Below are positions 17,102 through 26,116 of a DNA stretch of 64,000 nucleotides, one piece after another. The stretch covers positions 1 through 64,000 of the forward strand of contig JAKSRE010000015.1 in the NCBI GenBank assembly GCA_024403775.1, read 5' to 3'. The notes beneath the pieces were generated by a model that saw only the letters and a program-made list of their open reading frames with translations, did no database searches and was not told the origin of the DNA. This stretch comes from Clostridia bacterium. GTDB lineage: Bacteria; Bacillota; Clostridia; Saccharofermentanales; Saccharofermentanaceae. Every line of letters starts with the position of its first letter. The stretch's first letter is position 1. The position numbers and the translations under genes are program-made.

Positions 17102-18577
17102 TTACTCTTCAATTTTCTCACTTACATCTTTAGACTTCTTTGTATCCTTGTCGCCTCTTACCTTTACGATAAGTAATGCAAGGATTCCAAGAAGTGCAAC
17201 TACACCAACAGAAGCAAGTCCGATAAGAACTGTCATCATACCGTTACCATTATCAGGAACCTCTGTTGTCTGATATGTTGTCTCAACACTCTCTTCAGCA
17301 GCAATTGCCTGAGAAGCTTCAACATCTGCTGGATTTACAGCTACTTCTGTCTCCTCTGGTGCACTTCCAGTAATAATCTCATTTGACTCTACTACTACTG
17401 GTGGAAGGAACTCATCATTTGTATAGAAGTTGTATGCATTGTTTTCAATATTGGCATTAATCTGCATACCAAGATTCTCTACAGCAATTTCTTCCATAGC
17501 CTGAAGATTCATATCAAGACTTACGAAGGCTACAACAAAATAACCATACTCTTCAGTATAAATTACATCCATATCTCCTGGCTGTCTTGCTTCATCAAAG
17601 CTCCAGGCATCAAAATTTGGTACTGTCTGTCCCTTAGTAAGTGTCAGCTCACCGTACTCAGTATTACCACCGTTTGCATACTCTGCTGCACCAAGTTCAG
17701 CAAATACATCAATATCACCAGCACAGTTAGCAAACATTGCATTAGCGCTTTCCTCTGCTGAAGTCAAAATCTCTTCTGATGAACCCATAGGTGCATAATA
17801 AAGAGCATAACGAACAGTTGGACTCATGATTGTCTCTTCATCTGAATACTGATAGTTCTCAATATAGTAATTTGTGAAAACATCGTTTAAGTAATAGTTA
17901 TAAAGCACCTGCTTGAATGACTCTCTATTACAGTCTGGTCCGTAATATAAAGCTAAATATTCATCAAGCTCCATATCATTTGGTTTTGCAGCATTCTCCT
18001 CAAGATTAACAAGAAGTTCATCAATGCTGTTTACTGTATCCTCATCAAGCTCGAGGTTTACCTCCTGAGCGTTACGAAGAACAATCATTGTACTGTACAA
18101 AATTGTCTCGCTATACTGACGATAGAAATCACCATAAGTAGTAAACATTGGTTCAGCACCATCAGCAGATGTTGGAATCTCAGCAGCAAGATCAAAAAAA
18201 CCTTCTGAAGTAACTGGATAAGCTCCATAGTAATTTCCATAATTAGTTAACTCGAGGAACGTATTAACAAAATAATAGTTTGACTCAACTATTGGAATTG
18301 GCTCACCATCAAAATAATACTGGTGATTAAGGTAGTTAATAAGCTGACTTCCATATACATTCTCAAAAGTATAGTCATTAATATCGAACTCTGTTGTCTC
18401 AACTGTAGTAGCCTGAACCGCAGAAGTCTCAATTGCAGAAGTCTCTGCTACAGAAACTGTTGTATCCTGGGTAGCAGAAGCATCAGTTGTATCAACTGCA
18501 GTCTTTGAAGTACATCCTGTCATAAGAAGGATTGACCCAGCTACAAAACAAGATAGAAATCTAGTAAATTTCTTCAT
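17102..18577 (-). CDS. Parvulin-like peptidyl-prolyl isomerase lipoprotein with C-terminal membrane anchor
   Basis: 491 aa. Lipobox LLMTGC at the N-terminus, a Thr/Ser/Ala-rich linker to about residue 60, then a SurA-like helical region (residues 100-240). A segment of parvulin character follows at about 245-350: VRYALYYAP...ESANAMFANC...EYGELTLTKGQTVPNFDAWSFDEARQPGDM...EEYGYFVVAFV. A second linker and a true membrane span (about 445-468) with a Lys/Asp-rich tail end the protein. A lipid anchor plus a C-terminal span in one protein is unusual. A role in folding secreted proteins is likely from the domain, but catalytic residues are not clearly conserved. Confidence 0.72.
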   Translation of the reverse strand: MKKFTRFLSCFVAGSILLMTGCTSKTAVDTTDASATQDTTVSVAETSAIETSAVQATTVETTEFDINDYTFENVYGSQLINYLNHQYYFDGEPIPIVESNYYFVNTFLELTNYGNYYGAYPVTSEGFFDLAAEIPTSADGAEPMFTTYGDFYRQYSETILYSTMIVLRNAQEVNLELDEDTVNSIDELLVNLEENAAKPNDMELDEYLALYYGPDCNRESFKQVLYNYYLNDVFTNYYIENYQYSDEETIMSPTVRYALYYAPMGSSEEILTSAEESANAMFANCAGDIDVFAELGAAEYANGGNTEYGELTLTKGQTVPNFDAWSFDEARQPGDMDVIYTEEYGYFVVAFVSLDMNLQAMEEIAVENLGMQINANIENNAYNFYTNDEFLPPVVVESNEIITGSAPEETEVAVNPADVEASQAIAAEESVETTYQTTEVPDNGNGMMTVLIGLASVGVVALLGILALLIVKVRGDKDTKKSKDVSEKIEE

Positions 18578-18660
18578 AGAAAATCTCCAAACATAAAATA
18601 ATCCAGTTGATTATATCACATGGGATAGCTTTTATAACCCACTTTCGAGCAATATATTCC

Positions 18661-18701
18661 AAATAAAAGCCTGCCTCAAACCAATATAGTTCGAAGCAGG
18701 C
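18661..18701 (-). terminator. Terminator of the EF-G paralogue
   Basis: GAGCCTGCTTCGAA pairs with TTTGAGGCAGGC on the minus strand, followed by TTTTATTT. Confidence 0.85.
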
Positions 18702-18732
18702 TCAATTTAATCTTTATTTTATTCTCGAAGGA

Positions 18733-20808
18733 TTACTCTTCTTCTGCTTTAGAAGCTTCAATTACCTTCTGGCTAACCTCAGGAGGTGCCACCTCATAAC
18801 GAACATGCTGGATAGTAAACCATCCTCTGCCCTGAGTCATTGACTTAAGATCAGTAGCATATGAAGCCATCTCTGCTGTTGGAACTTCACAGGATACTAC
18901 TGTAGCGCCATCCTCATCAGTACCATATCCCATGATACGGCCACGACGCTTACTCATGTCGCCCATAATATCACCCTGCTTATCTTCTGGGATATGAACA
19001 CCAACTGTGCTGTATGGTTCAAGAATCATTGGATTACCCTGCTCCATACCAGCCTTAAATGCTAAGTTTGCAGCAATCTTAAATGCCATTTCGGATGAAT
19101 CAACATCGTGATAAGAACCATCAACGAGAGTTGCCTTGAGATTAACAACAGGATATCCTGCGAGAATACCTGTCTTTACGGAATCCTGGAGTCCCTTCTC
19201 TACTGCTGGGAAGAAATTCTTTGGAACAGCTCCTCCGAATACCTTCTCCTCAAAAATGAGCTCTTCAGATTCACAAGGCTCAAATTCAATCCAGACATCA
19301 CCATACTGACCATGTCCGCCAGACTGTTTCTTATGCTTACCCTGCACCTTAACCTTCTTACGGATAGCCTCACGATAAGGCACCTTAGGGTCTGTGAGAA
19401 TTGCATCCACATTATACTTAGCCTTAAGTTTACTTATTAGAACCTTAATCTGTGATTCACCAAGACCTGAGATAACCATCTGCTTGGTCTCTGTATTTGT
19501 TGTAACTGTGAAGCACTTATCTTCATCCATGAGTTTTACGAGGCCAGACATAATCTTGTCTTCATCGCCCTTGTTTACAGGTTTAATGCCCATTGATAGA
19601 CATGGTGTTGGGAAACTTACCTTAGGCATCTCAAGAACACGCTTTCTGTCACAGAGTGTATCATTAGTTGAAGTGCCTGCAAGCTTTGCAGTACATACAA
19701 TGTCACCTGCATAAGCAACATCTGTAGAAATCTGCTTCTTACCAATCATATAGAAGAGACCACCGATTCTCTCTTCCTTACCAGTTGTAGCATTATAAAC
19801 TGTTGAGTTAGCCTTAATAGAACCACTGTTAATCTTCATAATTGAAATCTTACCAACAAATGGATCGGCAATTGTCTTAAAGATAAATGCAGCCAGTGGA
19901 TCTTCTCTGTTACATGCTACCTCAATCTCACTTCCATCTGGGAGAGTACCCATAAGTACAGGCTTACGTCCTGCTGGTGGTGTGTCCTTAGAGATACAGT
20001 TAAGCAAGAAATCAACACCCCAGTTCTTATAAGCAGAACCGCAATAAATTGGGTGGAGCTTTCCTTCTCTGAAACCTGCATGTACACCATGACGGAACTC
20101 ATCTTCTGTAAATGGCTCACCAGCAAAATACTTCTCGAGGAGCTTATCGTCTGCTACAGCTACAACCTCATTTACATTATCCTGAAGCTCATCAATTCTG
20201 CTGTTAAATTCTTCTGGAACAGCTGTCTCAGAAAGACTTCCTGTCTTAGGATCAATCGCGAAAGCCTTACGGTTCATAACGTCAACGATACCAACCATCT
20301 TACCATCTTCCATGATTGGAAGTGACAATGGAATAACGCCGTCACCAACACGCTCCTTCATACGTTCAACAACACTTTCGAAGTCAGCATTTGGCTCATC
20401 CATTCTATTTACAAAGAAGAGGAACGGAACATTCTTCTTACGAAGAAGTCTTATTGCCTTATCAGTACCTACAGAAGTACCGCCCTTGGCAGAAATCATT
20501 ACGATACCACTATCTGCTACTCTGATACCTGACATCTCTTCACCTAAGAAGTCAAAATCACCTGGAGTGTCGATAATGTTAATCTTGGAGTTCTTGTACT
20601 CACAACAAGCAACCGCTGTATTGATTGACATCTGTCTCTTAATCTCTTCTGCATCAAAGTCTAAAACCATGTTTCCATCAGTGGTCTTACCCATTCGATC
20701 TATGGAACCCGTACATAAAAGCATCGCCTCTGCGAGTGTGGTCTTACCAGAACCAACATGACCTAACAGGGCGATATTACGAATCTTGTCTGCGGAATAA
20801 TCTTGCAT
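18733..20808 (-). CDS. Elongation factor G-like GTPase (EF-G paralogue)
   Basis: 691 aa, full-length EF-G plan: GTPase domain with P-loop GHVGSGKTT (residues 15-23), domain II, III, IV and V. It differs from housekeeping EF-G in key motifs: DTPGDFDF replaces DTPGHVDF, NRMD replaces NKMD, and the switch I stretch QMSINTAVA replaces RGITI. Domain IV keeps HKKQSGGHGQYGDVWIEFEP and FPAVEKGLQDSVKTG. These traits fit the FusA2/EF-G-II type of paralogue, whose role is not settled (ribosome recycling or stress are proposed). GGAGG precedes the ATG. Single gene between two terminators. Confidence 0.9.
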   Translation of the reverse strand: MQDYSADKIRNIALLGHVGSGKTTLAEAMLLCTGSIDRMGKTTDGNMVLDFDAEEIKRQMSINTAVACCEYKNSKINIIDTPGDFDFLGEEMSGIRVADSGIVMISAKGGTSVGTDKAIRLLRKKNVPFLFFVNRMDEPNADFESVVERMKERVGDGVIPLSLPIMEDGKMVGIVDVMNRKAFAIDPKTGSLSETAVPEEFNSRIDELQDNVNEVVAVADDKLLEKYFAGEPFTEDEFRHGVHAGFREGKLHPIYCGSAYKNWGVDFLLNCISKDTPPAGRKPVLMGTLPDGSEIEVACNREDPLAAFIFKTIADPFVGKISIMKINSGSIKANSTVYNATTGKEERIGGLFYMIGKKQISTDVAYAGDIVCTAKLAGTSTNDTLCDRKRVLEMPKVSFPTPCLSMGIKPVNKGDEDKIMSGLVKLMDEDKCFTVTTNTETKQMVISGLGESQIKVLISKLKAKYNVDAILTDPKVPYREAIRKKVKVQGKHKKQSGGHGQYGDVWIEFEPCESEELIFEEKVFGGAVPKNFFPAVEKGLQDSVKTGILAGYPVVNLKATLVDGSYHDVDSSEMAFKIAANLAFKAGMEQGNPMILEPYSTVGVHIPEDKQGDIMGDMSKRRGRIMGYGTDEDGATVVSCEVPTAEMASYATDLKSMTQGRGWFTIQHVRYEVAPPEVSQKVIEASKAEEE

Positions 20809-21018
20809 TAATTCGTCCTCCTTAAATATTTATAAACCTATTATATAATGGTATTATTCAGTTTTCTACTATTTACACAAAAATTAATGATAATTTAAAA
20901 ATCAAGCGGTGCAAATGCACAAAAACTTCACCATCCAGTAGTGCATTCTACTAACAAACTAAATGTGTTATAATCTAGCGGATATAATCGATGTAAATCG
21001 CACTTCAAGGAGGCACAA

Positions 21019-22269
21019 ATGAATCTTGAATTTGGCTTTAATAAAGAGAAAATCAATGTAACAATCCCAGATAACAACTACTGTGGAACACTCGTTCCAA
21101 ACAAGGTAGAACTTGATCTTACTGGCGAGGCTGAAGTAATCAGAGGAATACAGAACCCTATCGGTTCACCACGTCTTAAGGATATTGTTAAGAAGGGTGA
21201 GAAAGTCGCAATCATAACTTCTGATATCACACGTCCAATGCCAAGTTACAAGGTTGTACCTCACGTTCTCGACGAACTTAATGAGGCAGGTATTCCTGAC
21301 AGCGATATTTTTGTAGTATTCGCACTTGGAAGCCACGGTGGTCACAGTGAAGAGCGTAAAAGACAAATGGTTGGCGATAAGGTTTATGACAGAGTTCGCT
21401 GCATCGATTCAGATATGAATGACACAAAGCACGTTGGTACTACTTCAAGAGGAACTCCTGTTGATATCTTCACACCAGTTGTTGAGGCAGACAGAAAGAT
21501 TTGTCTTGGTAATATTGAATATCACTATTTTGCTGGATATTCAGGTGGTTCAAAGGCTATTATGCCTGGTGTATCAACACGTGATGCAATTCAGAACAAC
21601 CACAGTGCCATGGTTCAGCCAGAGGCTTGTGCAGGCCGTCTTGAAGGTAACCCTGTAAGAGAAGATATCGAAGAGTCAGGTGAGATTCTTGGTATCGACT
21701 TCATCGTTAATGTAGTTCTCAATGAGAAAAAAGAAATCATTAAGTGCTTTGCTGGTGACAAGGTTAAGGCACACAGAGAGGGATGTAAATTCCTCGATTC
21801 TTTCTATGCTATCTCTATTCCTTCAAAGGCTGATGTTGTAGTAGTAAGTGCTGGCGGATTCCCAAAGGACATCAATATGTATCAGGCTCAGAAAGCTCTT
21901 GATAATGCAAAGCATGCTGTAAAGGAAGGCGGCATTATTGTATGGATCGCTTCCTGCTCAGAAGGTCTTGGCGAATCACATTTCAGTGACTGGCTTACAG
22001 GTCACGAGAAGTCATCAGATATGATTACTCACATTAAGAAAGACTTCGTTCTTGGCGGCCACAAGGCTGCAGCTATCGCTATGGTTCTTGAGAATGCAAG
22101 AATCTTCCTCGTATCAGACTTAGAGCCAGATTTTGTTAAGTCTGTATTCCTCGAGCCATATTCAGACATCCAGTCTGCTATTGATGCTGCTATCGAAGAG
22201 ATGGGCAAGGATTGTAAGGTTCTCGCTATGCCATATGGCGGATCTACACTTCCAAGAGTAAACGGATAA
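21019..22269 (+). CDS. larA: Nickel-dependent lactate racemase family protein
   Basis: 416 aa. LarA interconverts D- and L-lactate with the nickel pincer cofactor made by LarB, LarC and LarE. The residues known from the Lactobacillus plantarum enzyme have clear counterparts: Arg72 in TSDITRPMP, His106 in GSHGGH, His169 in EYHYF, Lys179 in GGSKAIMPG (the cofactor-linking Lys) and His195 in NNHSAM. CAAGGAGG precedes the ATG. The maturation genes are in the same window at 55.9-58.7 kb but not adjacent. Other 2-hydroxyacids are substrates for some family members, so 'lactate' is the default assignment only. Confidence 0.92.
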   Translation: MNLEFGFNKEKINVTIPDNNYCGTLVPNKVELDLTGEAEVIRGIQNPIGSPRLKDIVKKGEKVAIITSDITRPMPSYKVVPHVLDELNEAGIPDSDIFVVFALGSHGGHSEERKRQMVGDKVYDRVRCIDSDMNDTKHVGTTSRGTPVDIFTPVVEADRKICLGNIEYHYFAGYSGGSKAIMPGVSTRDAIQNNHSAMVQPEACAGRLEGNPVREDIEESGEILGIDFIVNVVLNEKKEIIKCFAGDKVKAHREGCKFLDSFYAISIPSKADVVVVSAGGFPKDINMYQAQKALDNAKHAVKEGGIIVWIASCSEGLGESHFSDWLTGHEKSSDMITHIKKDFVLGGHKAAAIAMVLENARIFLVSDLEPDFVKSVFLEPYSDIQSAIDAAIEEMGKDCKVLAMPYGGSTLPRVNG

Positions 22270-22301
22270 TTGGTAACTATTTTTTAGTTTTAGAATTAAA
22301 G

Positions 22302-22352
22302 GGCTGCCTCAGAATTAAATGTGAGTTTGAGGCGGTCTGTTCTTTATTTGCA
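22302..22352 (+). terminator. Likely terminator of larA
   Basis: GGCTGCCTCA pairs imperfectly with TGAGGCGGTC, followed by TGTTCTTTATTT. Confidence 0.65.
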
Positions 22353-22388
22353 TGCACAAGTGGTAAATAGGGATCTCCAGTATTCGTT

Positions 22389-22762
22389 AGTTTATAATTT
22401 ATCCTCTAATTTAATAAAATTATAAATTATTCCAAGGTCAGTTTATAATTTCTAGGTTTGGGGCTTACTTTTATAAATTCCTCTTTCTTGGATTTATAAT
22501 TGGGGCTGTTAATCGCATTTTTTATAAACTGGATTTTGACCTTGGATCATTCATTTTATGCCATATAGTAAAAGAGTCGATTAAGAGGCAGAATTTCCTC
22601 TTTTGAGGTGCATTTGTAGTTTATAATTTTTCTGCTATTTCCAGTAAATTATAAATTCCTGTTCGCCAAGTTTATAATTTATCCTCTATTTCGATAGAAT
22701 TATAAATTTAACTCTTTGCAGTTTATAATTCCTGAGGTTTGGACCTATTTTTATAAATTCCT
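22389..22762. repeat. Array of six ~43-bp units bounded by TTTATAATT / AATTATAAA
   Basis: Units at about 22389-22430, 22440-22482, 22490-22530 (inverted), 22618-22660, 22669-22710 and 22720-22762. Most start AGTTTATAATT and end with a TTATAAATTCCT-like sequence, with an 18-20 bp middle that varies. Neighbouring units are 9-10 bases apart, so the period is about 50. Unit 1 closely matches unit 5 and unit 2 matches unit 6, which points to duplication of the pair at a spacing of about 280 bases. The ends are inverted copies of each other, so each unit, or each junction between units, could form a hairpin. No gene is seen in the region. Confidence 0.8.
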
Positions 22763-23087
22763 ATTTCTGAAGTTGAAGAAGTAGAAAAAAATAAGGCGCA
22801 GAAGAAGTATGAGAACTAGAAAAGCAGAGGTACAAAACAACCGAATAGGAATTCATTTATTTAGTCCAGAAAAATCAGCTTAAAAATAAAACAACAAATC
22901 AGAACTGAATCTGGGTTGGGGATACTATGCTCTTTTGAACATAAAAACTCCAAACACTCGATTTTTGTTAAGAAAAATGCAAAAAATCCTCGAACTTACA
23001 GATTTCCGAACAAAACAAGGGGCTATCTCAAAATAGATTTTACTCTATTCTGAGACAGCCATTCTTTTATACATAAAAATCTGCAAC
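22763..23087. other. Non-coding A-rich stretch
   Basis: No gene is recognised from here to hydF. The only clear structure is the hydF terminator at its right end. Confidence 0.5.
23014..23060 (-). terminator. Terminator of hydF
   Basis: GGCTGTCTCAGAATAG pairs with CTATTTTGAGATAGCC on the minus strand, followed by CCTTGTTTTG. Confidence 0.85.
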
Positions 23088-24326
23088 TTATTTATTGAAC
23101 ACTTCAAGACTTCTGTCGAGAATGCCGTGCATCTTGGCAATTGCAATTCCGTAGTTAGTAATCGGAACACCTTCATTTCTTGAAGCATTAACTCTGTATT
23201 TCATCTCATTTGGATTAAGCATACAGCCACCACAGTGAATTACCAGTTTATAGGACGCTAAGTCTTCCTTGGAACTAAACTCGCCACCCGAGACAAACGT
23301 AAACTCTGGCTCTGAATTTGTGTATTTTCTAATCCAGTTTGGAAGCTTAACTGTTCCAATATCACCGCACTGTCTGTGGTGTGTGCAGCCCTCGGCAATT
23401 AAAATCTTATCACCAGTCTTAATCTCATCCAATGTTGAGGCACCCTCTGTCTGCCATTCAAGGTCACCTTTATATTTTGCAAAAAGAACACTAAAGCCTG
23501 TAAGAAGAATATCTTCTGGAACAATTTTACTAACCTCTCCGAAAGCCTGTGAATCAGTTACCACAAGTTTTGGTCTGGTTTTAAGACTGTCAAGTGTCAA
23601 AGCCAAAGTCTCAACTGTCGTTACCACGCTCAATGCGCCACGCTCAAGAAGGGCTCTTATTACCTGCTGCTGTGGAAGAATAAGCCTTCCCTTAGGTGCC
23701 GCAGAATCAATTGGCACAACGAGAACTACCAAATCATTTGGCTTAACGCAGTCTGGTAAGAGCTCACGATCTTTTATCTCTCCACGGTTTAATATCTCTG
23801 CTGTTTTACTTTTAAGTTCTTCAATACCTACGCCCTTAAGCGCACTAACTCTCATGGTAAGAAGTGAATTGTTAATTCCTGCTGCTTTAAGTTCTTCAAG
23901 TTTTTTCTCAACATCAGAACCAGAAGCTTCACTCATGTCAGCTTTATTAAGTGCAATTATTGTAGGAATACTGCGCTCTTTAAGCCCAGCCAAGATGCTG
24001 TCCACGCGCGAATCATAATTTTCAGAGATATCAATTACAATAATCGCGGCGTCAATCTTACGCATAACTTCAAAACATTTCTTTATTCGAAGTTCGCCAA
24101 GTTCACCTTCATCGTCAAAACCAGGAGTATCAACAATCTCAACTGGTCCGAGAGGTAAAAGTTCCATTGCCTTATATACTGGATCTGTGGTTGTTCCCTT
24201 TACATCTGATACAATTGATAATTTCTGACCTGTGAAACTATTAACAAGGCTTGATTTACCTGCATTACGTTTACCAAAAAAACCAATACAAACTCTCTCT
24301 CCACGCGGAGTATCATTAAGACTCAT
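23088..24326 (-). CDS. hydF: [FeFe]-hydrogenase maturation GTPase HydF
   Basis: 412 aa. HydF is the scaffold on which the diiron subcluster is assembled with HydE and HydG before transfer to the hydrogenase. The N-terminal GTPase domain has P-loop GKRNAGKSS (residues 18-26), GTTTDP, DTPGFDDEG and NKAD. The C-terminal domain carries the [4Fe-4S] ligand motif, seen as EGCTHHRQCGD and HCGGCML. Length and domain order are normal. AGGAG precedes the ATG. HydE, HydG and the hydrogenase are not in the window. Confidence 0.95.
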   Translation of the reverse strand: MSLNDTPRGERVCIGFFGKRNAGKSSLVNSFTGQKLSIVSDVKGTTTDPVYKAMELLPLGPVEIVDTPGFDDEGELGELRIKKCFEVMRKIDAAIIVIDISENYDSRVDSILAGLKERSIPTIIALNKADMSEASGSDVEKKLEELKAAGINNSLLTMRVSALKGVGIEELKSKTAEILNRGEIKDRELLPDCVKPNDLVVLVVPIDSAAPKGRLILPQQQVIRALLERGALSVVTTVETLALTLDSLKTRPKLVVTDSQAFGEVSKIVPEDILLTGFSVLFAKYKGDLEWQTEGASTLDEIKTGDKILIAEGCTHHRQCGDIGTVKLPNWIRKYTNSEPEFTFVSGGEFSSKEDLASYKLVIHCGGCMLNPNEMKYRVNASRNEGVPITNYGIAIAKMHGILDRSLEVFNK

Positions 24327-24426
24327 ATAAATACATCTCCTTTAATATAAAAGTTTGCCATTAGTATAACTATTATACTACTAAGAAGAATCGATAGGAA
24401 ATCCACTTTCGAGAAGAAAAATTCCG

Positions 24427-24456
24427 AGAAAAAGGCTGCCTTAACAGGGCAGCCTT
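24427..24456 (-). terminator. Terminator between the SDR gene and hydF
   Basis: AAGGCTGCC pairs perfectly with GGCAGCCTT, followed on the minus strand by TTTTTCTC. Confidence 0.92.
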
Positions 24457-24502
24457 AAAAGGGAGGTATAGAATATAAAAAGAATTACTTCAGCGGCTTT
24501 GT

Positions 24503-25489
24503 TTAACCCTGAATCTTAAGCGATGTTACTGTCTCCTTGAGAGTCTCTCTCAAATCAGTTACTTCAGCATTTGGCATGAGCTCATAAGCTGTGTTCTGAT
24601 AGTCCGCATCTGGCATATTGCGGAAGAGAGAATAAACTTCCTTAGGATTATCTTTCTTTGAAATCTTATAGAATGTGTCAACAAGCTTTGCAAACTTAGC
24701 TGACTGTGCCCAGCGAGCCATCTGCTTAACTTCCTTGTTGACGCCGCTTACTGCACAAGCCTCATGGAAGAATTCAATACTGTTTTTGTGATTACCTGTT
24801 ACAAAATATCCACAACCCTTCTCGCCTTCATTAGCTATAGCAAGAGTAGATAATGCAACGTCTCTTACATCTACAAATGAGTGTCCGCCTTCTACAGGTG
24901 GAACTGCTCTGTTCATATAAGCATCTAATGCTTTATATACATCTGAACTTGGTGATGTATCTGGTCCAATGATAAATGTTGGAAGAACGAATACTGCATC
25001 ATACTTATTAACAGTAACAAGATTCATTATATAAGCGCCAGCCTCAGCCTTGGTCTTAGCATATTCGCCAGATACTTTCTTGCTGTCAAAGTGAATTGAA
25101 CCACTTGTCTGTGCCTGTCTTGGATCAAGAGAGTATGCTGTACCAATATAAACCATACGTCCAATCTTACTCTTAAGGCAGCAGTCTGCAACATTCTGAG
25201 CACCAGTAACATTAACTCGTCTCATTGCAAGATTAATTCGCTCACTAATCTCAACTACTTCTTCGGCATGGATAAGAGCACATTTCTTTGGCTCCTCAAC
25301 GTCGAAAAACTTTTTCATTGACTCCTTGTCAAAGGACTGACCCTGGAAAACTTCTACTCTTGGATCAAACTCTGTCTCATCATCTGGATGAACAAGAACT
25401 CTAACTGCATGACCGCTTTCTAATAATAAAGCCATTATATGTTTACCTAACTGAGTGGTAGCTCCTGTTAATAAATACTTCTGATACAT
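24503..25489 (-). CDS. Extended short-chain dehydrogenase/epimerase (NAD(P)-binding)
   Basis: 328 aa. Rossmann start YLLTGATTQLGKHI gives the glycine-rich nucleotide site (TGxxxxxG). VYIGTAYSLDP and the downstream YAKTKAEAGAYI supply the catalytic Tyr/Lys (YxxxK). It resembles dihydroflavonol-reductase-like and NmrA/epimerase-like members. The ATG at YQKYLL is chosen since GGAGG lies eight bases before; the longer reading starts on a GTG overlapping that site. Substrate unknown. It diverges from the T-box-controlled synthetase gene with a 600-base gap. Confidence 0.83.
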   Translation of the reverse strand: MYQKYLLTGATTQLGKHIMALLLESGHAVRVLVHPDDETEFDPRVEVFQGQSFDKESMKKFFDVEEPKKCALIHAEEVVEISERINLAMRRVNVTGAQNVADCCLKSKIGRMVYIGTAYSLDPRQAQTSGSIHFDSKKVSGEYAKTKAEAGAYIMNLVTVNKYDAVFVLPTFIIGPDTSPSSDVYKALDAYMNRAVPPVEGGHSFVDVRDVALSTLAIANEGEKGCGYFVTGNHKNSIEFFHEACAVSGVNKEVKQMARWAQSAKFAKLVDTFYKISKKDNPKEVYSLFRNMPDADYQNTAYELMPNAEVTDLRETLKETVTSLKIQG

Positions 25490-25577
25490 AATTCTTACCT
25501 CCACCAGAACTATAATCTTGTCTGTATTTTAAGAAAAAGGAAAGTTAATTTAATCAATTGCGTGTTAAAAAAGATAC

Positions 25578-25654
25578 TAAATTAAACAAAAAGTGTTACT
25601 TATGTGTAAATATTCGCTTTCGATAACAAAATTTAGCACTTTTTGTTAAATTTA
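25578..25654. repeat. Inverted repeat, 18-bp arms, upstream of the T-box promoter
   Basis: TAAATTAAACAAAAAGTG (25578-25595) and CACTTTTTGTTAAATTTA (25637-25654) match as inverted copies with one mismatch, 41 bases apart. The right arm ends 20 bases before the -35 box at 25675. It is not followed by a T run typical of a terminator, so an operator is more likely. Confidence 0.65.
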
Positions 25655-25674
25655 TGCTTTCTACAAATATAGTG

Positions 25675-25703
25675 TTGACAAAAAAGGCTTTTCTCTTTAT
25701 CAT
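25675..25703 (+). promoter_or_regulatory. Promoter of the T-box leader
   Basis: TTGACA, 17 bases, TATCAT. Transcription would start near 25710, just before stem I of the T-box. Confidence 0.85.
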
Positions 25704-25710
25704 CAATTCT

Positions 25711-26007
25711 GTAATTCAAAGGCTGTGACGAAGAAGGTCCAAGGCCAAGCCGTTTACAGAGAGTCAACGTTGCTGAGAGTTGATGACGGACACCTTATAA
25801 GACTATCGCTTCTGAGCTGATATCCCGAATGAAGTTCTCTTACTGAGAATGACGAGTAGACGATATCCGTAGGCGAGCCGCGTTAAGGCAAGGGGTTTGT
25901 CAGAACCCATAAGGTGGCGTTTTTTATAGCGCAAGTTGAGTGGTACCGCGGAGCATTTCCGTCTCAAGTTTCTTCAAAATTGGATGAAGGCTTGGGATTT
26001 TTTTTAT
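25711..26007 (+). promoter_or_regulatory. T-box riboswitch leader, probable isoleucine (ATC) specifier
   Basis: Senses uncharged tRNA and controls read-through of a terminator. Visible parts: stem I with the AG-bulge segment CAGAGAG and distal loop GCTGAGAG, the T-box sequence TGGTACCGCGG (25941-25951) and a terminator (TCTCAAGTTTCTTCA with TGAAGGCTTGGGA, then seven or more T). Aligned with known leaders, the specifier is read as ATC (25805-25807) followed by G and the helix strand CTTC, which pairs with GAAG at the base of stem I. The T after TGG fits a tRNA with A73, as in tRNA-Ile. The T-box itself is certain; the specifier call is moderate. Confidence 0.93.
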
Positions 26008-26116
26008 TCTAAAAAAAATCCTTGGAACAAATCTAATGATAGAAGATAGAAGAACCAAACCGCCACAAGGCTGACACCTATGGGCCAAGAGAATTTTTTA
26101 AAGGAGAAAACAAAAA

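Noticed and set aside
22389..22762. CRISPR array
   Set aside because: Conserved parts are only about 11 bases and occur as inverted pairs with variable middles; no cas genes are near.
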